Shown piece by piece: positions 41,386 to 49,567 of a DNA stretch of 64,000 nt. The notes under the pieces were generated by a model, which was not told where the DNA came from, did not search any database, and was given only the letters and a program-made list of their open reading frames with translations. Positions within the stretch are counted from its first letter, which is position 1. Every line of letters starts with the position of its first letter. Source of the stretch: Nonomuraea purpurea. Its GTDB lineage: Bacteria > Actinomycetota > Actinomycetes > Streptosporangiales > Streptosporangiaceae. The stretch lies in assembly GCF_042650645.1 (NCBI RefSeq), contig NZ_JBHSBI010000028.1:1-64000 (forward strand). The letters run 5' to 3'. The translations under genes were made by a program, and so were the position numbers.

Positions 41386-42563
41386 AGATCACCGCCCAGA
41401 GCCCCCGAAAACCAGAGCTCTCCGAGTGGTAGCCCTTCACCGGCGTGGACGATTGTTTCGACCTTGCTCCTGGAGATCGCCGGAATCAGGGATGAGCCGT
41501 CGTCGCCTCGTTCGCAGACGATGAGTTCCTCCGGCTTGAGCTGATTGGCCAGCGCCGGCGAATGGGTGGCGATGATGAACTGCGTCATCTCACCCGCCTC
41601 GCGGATTCGTTCGACCAGCAACTCCACAGCCTGCGGGTGAAGCCCGTAATCGATCTCCTCGACACAGGTCAATGTGGGTGGGCGCGGATCGTGCAGCATG
41701 GTGAGCAGTCCGAGGAGTCGGATGGTGCCGAAGGAGGCGTCCCGCAGCGGCGTCGGTTCACGTAGCCCGCGCTCCTGCAGCATCGCCAGAACGGTGGGCT
41801 GATTGGCCAGCCTGACATGGTGGAACTTGATGGCCTTCAATTGGGGGAGTACCTCGACCGCGTCGGCTTCCAACCGTTGCCACGCATCGGGCTCGTTGGC
41901 GCTCAACAAGAGGAGGAAGGCCGAGAGGTTGGAGGCGTTATTCGCGATGCCATCGCCGGCTTTGAGGGGCGCGGGAGTGGGGCGCGCCGCCTCGTTCACA
42001 TCCACGTCGAAGACCCGGAAACTAGCGAGAAGGCCCGCCACTTCGGCCGTGATCGGCCCGAACCTCTCGTCACTCAGCCGTGGCAGCGTGGACAGCCCAC
42101 TTGTCGAGGGCTGAATCCTGATCTTGTCGGCTGTCGTGAGGTCCGCTGCTTGGGCGGTCACCGAGCTGCCCAGAACCGTGATCGTTCGCAGCCGGTGCTG
42201 TTCTGCACTGGACTGGAAAAGCTCCTCCCTGGTGAACGGGGTTCCGGTGATCCGCAGACTGTACTCGTCCCCAGGTTCGCCTGGCTCGGATGACCATGAT
42301 CCCTTGATTCCGATCCGGATATGCCCGGCCGGCTTGGCGCCGCCGTGGAAGACGAGCCGCTCGAACCCTCCCCGTTGGTCCAAAGCCGGGACGATGTCCG
42401 TGTGCACGATGTCGGCCAGGAACCGGAAGACCTCCAGGACGTTCGTCTTGCCCGCGCCGTTCGGCCCGACCAGCACATTCACCGGACCGAGTGGAAGGGT
42501 GACCTGTCGCAGGCTGCGGAAGTTGTCCACCTCCAGAGAGAACAACCGATGATTTGCCGTCAT
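41382..42563 (-). CDS. AAA_21 (OLD/RecF-like) ATPase
   Basis: A 393-residue SMC-type ATPase. The Walker A region is VNVLVGPNGAGKTNVLEVFR (about 28-47) after the characteristic LEVDNFRSLRQV. The ABC-type Walker B is TLTCVEEIDYGLHPQAVELL (about 293-312), followed by the H-loop FIIATHSPALANQL. It belongs to AAA_21 ATPases widely found in phage-defence pairs. The ATG at 42563 has GAGAG 6 bases upstream; a GTG at 42596, 3 bases past the preceding stop, would add 11 residues. It lies downstream of an XRE/TPR regulator and overlaps a short partner gene. Confidence 0.86.
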   Translation of the reverse strand: MTANHRLFSLEVDNFRSLRQVTLPLGPVNVLVGPNGAGKTNVLEVFRFLADIVHTDIVPALDQRGGFERLVFHGGAKPAGHIRIGIKGSWSSEPGEPGDEYSLRITGTPFTREELFQSSAEQHRLRTITVLGSSVTAQAADLTTADKIRIQPSTSGLSTLPRLSDERFGPITAEVAGLLASFRVFDVDVNEAARPTPAPLKAGDGIANNASNLSAFLLLLSANEPDAWQRLEADAVEVLPQLKAIKFHHVRLANQPTVLAMLQERGLREPTPLRDASFGTIRLLGLLTMLHDPRPPTLTCVEEIDYGLHPQAVELLVERIREAGEMTQFIIATHSPALANQLKPEELIVCERGDDGSSLIPAISRSKVETIVHAGEGLPLGELWFSGALGGDL

Positions 42564-42599
42564 GCTGTTCTCTCGCCTGGCTTCATCGTCGGCCACAAG

Positions 42600-44168
42600 T
42601 CACGCAAGCTGCGTCTTTAGCCCGTGAAACCGCAGGGTCTCGTCCAGTCGGCGAACGTGGCTGTCTTCGGCCCACGGCTCCAGATGGGCCCGCACCCTTC
42701 TGAGCTGATCGATCGGGCGGGCCGAACTGTGCTTCGCGGCGATGCCGGCGGCCTCCGCCAGCCTGCCGGTCGCCTCCGGGATCTCCTTGGCCAGGATCAT
42801 GGCCTCGGCGTATTGAACGAGTGTGAGCGCACGGTCCTTCTTGAAACGCGGATCGAGCCCGGCCAGCGACTGCTGAGCCGCCGCCACAGCAGGTCCGGCC
42901 TGTCTCAACCACATCAGCGACCGGGCTGCCTTACTCTCGATCATGGACGGCGAGACCCAGTAGAGGAACGTTGGCTCGGAATCGCCCGGCGCGGCAGCCA
43001 GTGCCATGGCGCTGTCGCGTGCCTGGGCGCTTGCCAAGGCTTTGCCTCCAAGGGCGTGGGCCTGGGAGGTCACCGATTCGGCCTGTGCTCGCAACAGCTT
43101 GCTCGGGGATCGTGCTGCCCAGCCCCTCGCGGCGAAAGCGTGGTCCAGAGTCGTGGTCACCTGCTGTCGGTGGGCGGCCATCATGCCCATCCAGCAGTGC
43201 AGGAAGCCGATCAACGTCGGATCGCCGAGTTCGAGCGCGGCTCTCAGCCCATCGTTGTAGGCGTGCTCGGCCGCTGGGTAATCAAGCAGGTCATAGGCGA
43301 GATAACCGGAGAGTTGGGACAGCTGTGCATACGAACCCAGGAGCCGATCTCGCAGCATGGGTGGCATCGACTCGCGAGCAAGTATCTGGGAGAGTGCCGT
43401 GCGATGCCCAGTCACCACGGGAAGCAGGGTGGCCGGCCCGAACTTGTCGTCGGCTTGGCGGGCGTGCATGGTGAGTTTCTCGAAGGTGCGTGCCGTCGTC
43501 TCGTCCACGCGCCATGTGCCGCGGAGCACTCCGGCCAGGCGCGTTTCCTCGTCGGGGGTGAGGATGCGCAGGAAGTCGAGTGCCTTGATTCCGCCCAGGA
43601 CCAGGGCCAGTTGGAAAAGCAGTTCCCGTCGTTTCACGTCGGTCTCCTCGACGTCGATGGCGTGCAGCAGTCGCACGCACGCCGATGCGTCCAGGAGCGA
43701 CGTGTCGGTGGGGGTGGCCGCTGCGCTCGGTTCCATGGTGACACGGGCTTCGCGTGGACGATTGGCGTCCAGGTCGCGGAAGTCTGCGCCGTCTATCTCG
43801 TCCCGGTCGACGCCGTTGTAGGTGCTCAGGACGTCGTCGGTGACCAGGTGGGCGGCGGCGGTTTGATAGATCTTGGCCAGCATCGCGAGGAGTCGCGCGG
43901 ACGGGCGGCGGCCCGCTTGCGGCCACGTTTCGAAGTCGTACAGCCGAGCTTCTCGCATGCAAGCCGTGCCTGCCGGGTCGGCGTCGTTCACCATGGACAC
44001 CACCTCGGCGGCGGTCCGGTCGTGGGCCAGCCGGTAGCGGCGCAGCGGGCTGACGTCGTGCGTGAGCGAGAGGACGTCGGCGATCTGGTCCCACGTGAAG
44101 CCCTTCTCACGTAGGCGGTTGCTCCAAGAACGGGACAGGGACAGCGCTCGCTTGCCCTCACCGGACAT
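42600..44168 (-). CDS. XRE-like regulator with long TPR-type helical domain
   Basis: A 522-residue protein. The N-terminal 90 residues (WSNRLREKGFTWDQIADVLS, RLAHDRTAAEVVSMVND, LYDFETWPQAGRRPS) form a helix-turn-helix of the kind seen in streptomycete plasmid-copy and BldD-like regulators. The remainder is an all-alpha, TPR-like sensor region (LLGSYAQLSQLSGYLAYDLL, EHAYNDGLRAALELGD). The ATG at 44168 follows AGAGGTGA. In actinobacteria this architecture is used in development and signalling. Here it heads an apparent operon with the AAA_21 gene 36 bases downstream and may act as its regulator or sensor. Confidence 0.8.
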   Translation of the reverse strand: MSGEGKRALSLSRSWSNRLREKGFTWDQIADVLSLTHDVSPLRRYRLAHDRTAAEVVSMVNDADPAGTACMREARLYDFETWPQAGRRPSARLLAMLAKIYQTAAAHLVTDDVLSTYNGVDRDEIDGADFRDLDANRPREARVTMEPSAAATPTDTSLLDASACVRLLHAIDVEETDVKRRELLFQLALVLGGIKALDFLRILTPDEETRLAGVLRGTWRVDETTARTFEKLTMHARQADDKFGPATLLPVVTGHRTALSQILARESMPPMLRDRLLGSYAQLSQLSGYLAYDLLDYPAAEHAYNDGLRAALELGDPTLIGFLHCWMGMMAAHRQQVTTTLDHAFAARGWAARSPSKLLRAQAESVTSQAHALGGKALASAQARDSAMALAAAPGDSEPTFLYWVSPSMIESKAARSLMWLRQAGPAVAAAQQSLAGLDPRFKKDRALTLVQYAEAMILAKEIPEATGRLAEAAGIAAKHSSARPIDQLRRVRAHLEPWAEDSHVRRLDETLRFHGLKTQLA

Positions 44169-44399
44169 CACGCTCACCTCTCGCCTGGGGATGCATACGC
44201 ATTGTACTTGCGTGGTCACGGAATGACCGAGAGGCTGCGTCCTTGAGGGGACGCCGGACATCCGATCACCGGTATTTGCCCAGGTCAGTGCCGAAGTCTT
44301 GCGCAGTAAAAGGAGCTTCCGAGTCGGGGATTGCATAGGCGCTGTTCCCCGGCCACCTTGGTAGCGCGTTTGGCACCCAGACCCAAGGAGGACCCCGGC

Positions 44400-44840
44400 A
44401 TGCTCGCCTCAGCCCACGTGAACGCGATGATCGAGCTGACCCCCGGTGGCCTGGCCTGGCGGCGTGGCTTTCCCGGCACGCTCGATCAGGTCGCCGAGGC
44501 GCGCTACTTCGCCCGCTTTCTCCTGGCCGATTCGGCACGCAAGGATGACGCTGAGCTCATCGTCACCGAGCTCGCCGCGAACGCCGTGCAGCACACCAGC
44601 AGCGGTCACCTCTATGGCACGTTCATCGTCGAGATCACTCGCACGACTACGGTGATCACCATCGCGGTCTATGACTGCGGCTGGGGCGGAACCCCGCATT
44701 TCGGGGTCCGATGTTCAGGGAATGCCCAGCATGGACGTGGCCTGAACATCGTCGCCGCGCTTGCCGATCAGGTGGGCTACGACGGGAACGATGAATCAGG
44801 CCACAGGGTGTGGGCTCGGTTGTATCTCAGCCGACCGTGA
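44400..44840 (+). CDS. RsbW/SpoIIAB-like ATP-binding protein
   Basis: A 146-residue HATPase_c domain protein of the anti-sigma kinase type, common in streptomycetes. The N-box is ELIVTELAANAVQHTS and the G1 region is VYDCGWGGTP; the G2-type GRGLNIVAALADQVG follows. ATG 44400 has AAGGAGG 8 bases upstream. Such small proteins often sit beside helical regulators (here 42600-44168, divergent) and may bind ATP to control a partner. Its last 14 bases overlap the ispG 3' end on the other strand. Confidence 0.85.
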   Translation: MLASAHVNAMIELTPGGLAWRRGFPGTLDQVAEARYFARFLLADSARKDDAELIVTELAANAVQHTSSGHLYGTFIVEITRTTTVITIAVYDCGWGGTPHFGVRCSGNAQHGRGLNIVAALADQVGYDGNDESGHRVWARLYLSRP

Positions 44841-45990
44841 CGGTGGGGCCGGCGTCGTCTTCGAGGTCGACCTCGACGCCCATCTCCTCGGCCAGGCGCA
44901 ACGCCTCTTCGATCAGGGTCTCGACGATCTGCGACTCGGGCACCGTCTTGATGACCTCGCCCTTGACGAAGATCTGGCCCTTGCCGTTGCCGGAGGCCAC
45001 CCCGAGATCGGCCTCGCGGGCCTCGCCTGGCCCGTTGACGACGCAGCCCATCACGGCCACCCGCAGCGGGACCTTCATGCCCTCCAGGCCCGCCTGGACC
45101 TGGTCGGCGAGGGTGTAGACGTCGACCTGGGCGCGGCCGCAGGACGGGCAGGAGACGATCTCCAGGCCGCGCTCGCGCAGGCCCAGGGATTCGAGGATCT
45201 GCGCGCCGACCTTGACCTCCTCGACCGGAGGGGCCGAGAGGGAGACGCGGATGGTGTCGCCGATGCCTTCGGCGAGCAGGGCGCCGAAGGCGACGGACGA
45301 CTTGATCGTGCCCTGGAAGGCGGGGCCGGCCTCGGTGACGCCCAGGTGGAGGGGGTAGTCGCACTTGGCGGCCAGCAGACGGTAGGCGTTGATCATGACG
45401 ACGGGGTCGTTGTGCTTGACCGAGATCTTGATGTCGCGGAAGCCGTGCTCCTCGAACAGGGAGCACTCCCAGAGCGCCGATTCGACCAGGGCCTCGGGCG
45501 TGGCCTTGCCGTACTTCTGCAGGAGCCGCGGGTCGAGGGAGCCGGCGTTGACGCCGATGCGGATCGGGACGCCGTGGTCGGAGGCCGCGCGGGCGATCTC
45601 GCCGACTTTGTCATCGAATTTCTTGATATTTCCGGGGTTTACCCGGACGGCCGCGCAGCCCGCCTCGATGGCGGCGAAGACGTACTTCGGCTGGAAGTGG
45701 ATGTCGGCGATGACCGGGATCTGCGACTTCTTGGCAATGATCGGCAACGCGTCGGCGTCGTCCTGCGAGGGGACCGCGACGCGGACGATCTGGCAGCCCG
45801 ACGCCGTGAGCTCGGCGATCTGCTGCAACGTGGCGTTGACGTCGGCGGTCACCGTCGTCGTCATCGACTGCACCGAGACCGGCGCGTCGCCGCCCACGGG
45901 CACGCTGCCGACCATGATCTGGCGAGAGTGACGGCGTTCGGCCAGCGGCTTGGGGCGCACTGTCGGAATGCCGAGAGCTACAGAAGACAT
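44827..45990 (-). CDS. ispG: 4-hydroxy-3-methylbut-2-enyl diphosphate synthase
   Basis: A 387-residue GcpE/IspG, the sixth enzyme of the MEP pathway; it converts MEcPP to HMBPP with a 4Fe-4S cluster. The N-terminal TIM-barrel part includes PVSVQSMTTTVTADVNATLQ. The Fe-S cysteines are in VSCPSCGRAQVD (about 280-291) and VMGCVVNGPGEA (about 321-332). It is a full-length match to actinobacterial enzymes. dxr is 39 bases upstream on the same strand and probably co-transcribed. Confidence 0.97.
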   Translation of the reverse strand: MSSVALGIPTVRPKPLAERRHSRQIMVGSVPVGGDAPVSVQSMTTTVTADVNATLQQIAELTASGCQIVRVAVPSQDDADALPIIAKKSQIPVIADIHFQPKYVFAAIEAGCAAVRVNPGNIKKFDDKVGEIARAASDHGVPIRIGVNAGSLDPRLLQKYGKATPEALVESALWECSLFEEHGFRDIKISVKHNDPVVMINAYRLLAAKCDYPLHLGVTEAGPAFQGTIKSSVAFGALLAEGIGDTIRVSLSAPPVEEVKVGAQILESLGLRERGLEIVSCPSCGRAQVDVYTLADQVQAGLEGMKVPLRVAVMGCVVNGPGEAREADLGVASGNGKGQIFVKGEVIKTVPESQIVETLIEEALRLAEEMGVEVDLEDDAGPTVTVG

Positions 45991-46029
45991 TTCAACCCTT
46001 ACTGTGACGACGCTGTCTAGTTTAGGGAG

Positions 46030-47220
46030 CTACCCGGACTGCCCGGCTGTGAGCTCTGCCGCACGCGCCCGCGCCCAGGCATCGGCCGCCAGCACCTCTT
46101 CGACGGAGTCGGCGGGGGTGACCGTGTGCTCTTCGACGACCTTGGCGACGGTGTCGACGATCCCCAGGAACGGCAGTTCGCCCCGGAGGAAGGCGTCGAG
46201 GCACGCCTCGTTGGCCGCGTTGTAGACGGCGGGCGCGGTGCCGCCTTCCGTGCCGACGTGCCTGGCCAGCGCGACCGAGGGGAAGGCCACGTCGTCGAGC
46301 GGCTCGAACGTCCACGTGTGGGCCCTGGTCCAGTCGATCGCCCGCGCGGCGCCGGGGATGCGCTCCGGATGGCCGAGCGCGAGCGCGATCGGCAGCCGCA
46401 TGTCGGGCGGGCTGGCCTGGGCGATGGTGGAGCCGTCGACGTACTCGACCATGGAGTGGATGATCGACTGTGGGTGCACCACGACCTCGATGCGGTCGAA
46501 GTCGAGGTCGAACAGCAGATGTGCCTCGATGACCTCCAGGCCCTTGTTGACCAGGGTGGCGGAGTTGATCGTGATCACGGGGCCCATGGACCAGGTGGGG
46601 TGGGCCAGGGCCATCTCGGGGGTGACGTCGGACATTTCCTCGCGTTTCATGCCCCTGAACGGCCCGCCGCTCGCGGTGACCACGAGCTGCTTGACCTGGG
46701 TGGGGTCGTAGCCGTCGGGCCCCGAGGCCCACAGGCACTGCTGCAGCGCCGAGTGCTCGGAGTCGACCGGCAGCAACTGCCCCGGTTTGGCCAGCCGCTT
46801 CACCAGTGGCCCGCCGATGATCAGGGACTCTTTGTTGGCCAGGGCGAGGGTTCTGCCGGCCTCCAGCGCGACCAGCGTGGAGGTCAGGCCGAGCGCGCCG
46901 GTGATGCCGTTGAGCACCACCTCGCACGGCCAGGCCGCCACCTCCGCGACCCCTTCCGGGCCGCCGAGCACCTTGGGCTGGACACCGTGCGCGGCCAGCG
47001 CCTCCTTCAGCGCCGGTACGGCGTCGGCGTCGGCCACCGCCACCACGTCGACGCCGAACTCGGCCGCCTGCTTGGCCAGCAGCTCGACTCTGCCGCCGCC
47101 CGCCGCCAGCCCGCAGACTCTGAAGCCGCCCGGGTTGGCGGCGATGACATCGAGGGCCTGGGTGCCGATCGAGCCGGTGGAGCCGAGGACGACGACGGAG
47201 CGAAGGGTCTCTGCGTGCAC
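46030..47220 (-). CDS. dxr: 1-deoxy-D-xylulose 5-phosphate reductoisomerase
   Basis: A 396-residue DXR/IspC, the second MEP pathway enzyme, making MEP from DXP with NADPH and a divalent metal. The N-terminal NADPH motif is VVLGSTGSIGTQALDVI; LANKESLIIGG carries substrate and metal ligands, and VDSEHSALQQCL the glutamate and serine of the active site. The usual end (LAADAWARARA) is present. It lies directly upstream of ispG without the rseP protease gene found between them in many actinobacteria. Confidence 0.97.
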   Translation of the reverse strand: MHAETLRSVVVLGSTGSIGTQALDVIAANPGGFRVCGLAAGGGRVELLAKQAAEFGVDVVAVADADAVPALKEALAAHGVQPKVLGGPEGVAEVAAWPCEVVLNGITGALGLTSTLVALEAGRTLALANKESLIIGGPLVKRLAKPGQLLPVDSEHSALQQCLWASGPDGYDPTQVKQLVVTASGGPFRGMKREEMSDVTPEMALAHPTWSMGPVITINSATLVNKGLEVIEAHLLFDLDFDRIEVVVHPQSIIHSMVEYVDGSTIAQASPPDMRLPIALALGHPERIPGAARAIDWTRAHTWTFEPLDDVAFPSVALARHVGTEGGTAPAVYNAANEACLDAFLRGELPFLGIVDTVAKVVEEHTVTPADSVEEVLAADAWARARAAELTAGQSG

Positions 47221-47545
47221 GATCCCATTGTCCCCGCTAGGCGGTGCGCTCGGGCACGCGGTGGCGCCGGTGCCAAAACACTGGCGTTGGTGTGACGTCA
47301 GATAACCTAGTGAATTTATTCCGGAATATCGCCATATTGGCGTGCGCGAATATTGAAAAATCTGGATATTGGTGCGGCTGTCTTCCAGGACTCGCGTCCG
47401 GTTTCGGGAGGTACAAAATTCACCTCCAGTCCCGCAACTCTCTCCTCTCTCGTCACCATCCCGCTTCCGGAGGTCGGGAGCTCCTGAATTTACGGAAAGT
47501 AGTCACAAGAACACATCTCGTGGTGCACACTCGGGGGTCATGACC
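47221..47545. promoter_or_regulatory. AT-rich promoter region of the secreted protease
   Basis: Unusually AT-rich for this genome. It contains the perfect palindrome TATTCCGGAATA (47317-47328) and GCCA-TAT-TGGC (47331-47341), which may be operators. GATAACCT near 47301 and GATATT near 47367 are possible -10 elements, but no promoter can be fixed. Confidence 0.5.
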
Positions 47546-48565
47546 ATGAGCACCCCCCTGCTTGCGGCCGCCCCGCTCCTGGCGGGGTTGATCGGCCCCG
47601 CCCTCATCGGCGCGGCGCCCGGCGCGCAGCAGGACCCACCCGCGTTCACGCCCGTCCACGCGGCGAAGCGGACGAGGATAGTCGAGCATGTGGCCGCCAG
47701 GAGCACGGCGGATCAGCGGCGCGTGCTCGGCTACTGGACGCCGGAACGCATGGCCAAGGCACTGCCGATCGACCTGCTCGACGTCGTGACGAAGGGCGGC
47801 CTGCTGAGCGGCCTCGTAGCCCCGCGTTCGACCGGCGGGCAAACCGCCCCTCAGCGGGGACACGGCAAGCCGCAGACCAGCACCATCGGCTCGCGCTGGG
47901 TCACAGGCGGCCTGGTGGCCAAGACCACGGGGCGGGTGTTCCTGACGCTGGAGGGGGCCGACTTCGTCTGCTCCGCCAGCACGGTCAAGAGCCGCAACAG
48001 GGACGTCGTGGTCACCGCGGGCCACTGCGTCAAGAACGGCGCCGGCGAGTGGGCCGCGAACTGGACCTTCATCCCCGGCTACGAGACGGGCGGGCGGCAG
48101 CCGTTCGGGCAGTACCCGGCGCGCCGCATGTTCGTCGCCGAGCCCTGGTCGCGCAGCGGGGACGACAACCACGACGTGGGCATGGTCGCCCTGGCCGCGC
48201 CGCGCGGCAGGCACGTGGCCGACGTCGTGGGCACCCAGGAGATCGCCTTCAACCGTCCGCGCGGCGGCCAGGCGTTCGGTTTCGGCTATCCGGCCGACCC
48301 GCCGTACGACGGCGACCACCTCGTCTACTGCGCGGGGCGGCTGAAGGACGATCCGTACACCCAGACGCGCGACCAGGGGCTGGGCTGCGACATGACGGCC
48401 GGTTCGAGCGGCGGCCCCTGGATGACCTCGTTCGACGCGGGGACGGGCAGGGGCACGATCACGTCGCTGAGCAGCTTCAAGTACAGCGACGACCAGCACA
48501 CCATGTACGGGCCGTACCTCGGCGACGCCGCCAAGGCGCTCTTCGCCACGGCGGAACGCGCCTAG
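47546..48565 (+). CDS. Secreted trypsin-like serine protease
   Basis: A 339-residue exported protein: signal peptide of about 30 residues, a pro-like region, then a trypsin fold. The catalytic histidine is in VVVTAGHCVKN, the aspartate in DDNHDVGMVAL, and the serine in MTAGSSGGPW. Cysteines near the histidine and serine suggest disulfides. ATG 47546 is taken because GGGGG lies 8 bases upstream; ATG 47540 would be too close to it. It resembles actinobacterial V8/streptogrisin-like proteins that cleave extracellular substrates. Confidence 0.85.
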   Translation: MSTPLLAAAPLLAGLIGPALIGAAPGAQQDPPAFTPVHAAKRTRIVEHVAARSTADQRRVLGYWTPERMAKALPIDLLDVVTKGGLLSGLVAPRSTGGQTAPQRGHGKPQTSTIGSRWVTGGLVAKTTGRVFLTLEGADFVCSASTVKSRNRDVVVTAGHCVKNGAGEWAANWTFIPGYETGGRQPFGQYPARRMFVAEPWSRSGDDNHDVGMVALAAPRGRHVADVVGTQEIAFNRPRGGQAFGFGYPADPPYDGDHLVYCAGRLKDDPYTQTRDQGLGCDMTAGSSGGPWMTSFDAGTGRGTITSLSSFKYSDDQHTMYGPYLGDAAKALFATAERA

Positions 48566-48611
48566 ACGCGATCTTGATGCGTGACTCCAGAATCGGGCAT
48601 GAAGGGGCGAG

Positions 48612-48637
48612 GGTCCGTCCGGCTATCCGGACGGGCC
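48612..48637 (+). terminator. Hairpin after the serine protease gene
   Basis: CCGTCCGG (48615-48622) pairs with CCGGACGG (48627-48634) around CTAT, extendable by two or three pairs including a G-U. It lies about 50 bases past the stop codon at 48565. The T-tract is short. Confidence 0.55.
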
Positions 48638-48735
48638 TTGGTGTCTCTGCTGGGGATGAGGGGATTCGAGCCCTGGCCCCTTCCGAATGCCCCATGGTGT
48701 TGGGGCCATGGTGAAAATCCTCATCGCCGTCTGTA

Positions 48736-49182
48736 TTACGCTTTCATTGTCTTGCAAATCCCGACGGCGGCTTCGAGATGATCGACGTCATAATACGCGC
48801 CTGGGTCGCAGGCGTACTGCGTTCCACTCAGGTTGGCTACATAGCGGAATAGCTTCTTGCCCGACTTGTCCTGGAAGACGACGCCAAATCCGGCGGGCGT
48901 CTTTTCTTCGCTCTCCACCTTCCCGTCGGTCTTTTCGATGGCTCTTTTCAGTTGATCCAACGAGTCGATTTTCTCGCTGCTCTTGTGGATCTTTACCTGC
49001 CGTCCATCCGAGCTCAGCTCGGCGATGGGCCCGTCTTCGTCGTCGCTGACCTCATGGGTCCAGCCGCCTGGAAGAGTGATCGTTAAATTAAGTTTGTCGA
49101 GCTTGACTTCTTGCTCTCCCGCGCACCCCGCAAGAACTCCGACCATAAAGGCGGACAGGGCGATCGCGTGGCGAGTGGACAC
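48736..49182 (-). CDS. Small lipoprotein of unknown function
   Basis: A 148-residue lipoprotein: MSTRHAIALSAFMVGVLAGC supplies the signal and lipobox (LAGC), followed by Glu/Lys-rich sequence and beta-strand-like ITLPGGWTHEVSD. The GTG start has AGGAG 5 bases upstream. The C-terminal region with YACDPGAYYD and GICKTMKA holds two cysteines that could form a disulfide. No family is recognised. It is anchored to the outer face of the membrane. Confidence 0.72.
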   Translation of the reverse strand: MSTRHAIALSAFMVGVLAGCAGEQEVKLDKLNLTITLPGGWTHEVSDDEDGPIAELSSDGRQVKIHKSSEKIDSLDQLKRAIEKTDGKVESEEKTPAGFGVVFQDKSGKKLFRYVANLSGTQYACDPGAYYDVDHLEAAVGICKTMKA

Positions 49183-49567
49183 GGCTTCTCCTTGTTGAAT
49201 GGGCGTTTACTGGGCGGCTTCGCGCCGCAAAGGACATTATGGCGTACGCTGTAGATCGCCGCAAACTTTCCGTAGAACGTACGTACTCTGCGGAAGATGG
49301 TGAGAATCAGGCCGATGGCATTCGGGCACGTCCGAGGCGGGCGTCGCGGATTTCCTTTATGGCGTCGGCGCCCGAGGTTTGGTCGGCGCGTCGCCGTCCG
49401 GCAGGACGACCACCGCCTCGCGGCCCCGCGTTCTCCGACGGCCGGGGCGCGATGATTGCGCTGTGCAATGGAGAAGTGACAGATTGGCAAGCGTTCCCCC
49501 ATACGCAGCGTCACGACCCGATCTCTCGCGGGACCATCGCAGGGCCTATGACAGGGGAGGGAGCCGG
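49183..49567. other. 385-bp divergent intergenic region
   Basis: It holds the promoters of the lipoprotein (minus) and of the tripeptidyl aminopeptidase (plus). Apart from the small palindrome ACGTACGT near 49281 I see no defined element and no gene. Confidence 0.4.

Noticed and set aside
48651..48690. A tRNA- or tmRNA-like string (GGGGATGAGGGGATTCGAGC)
   Set aside because: The T-arm-like part has only four base pairs with an eight-base loop, and no acceptor stem, anticodon arm or CCA fits. It may be a chance match or an old integration relic.
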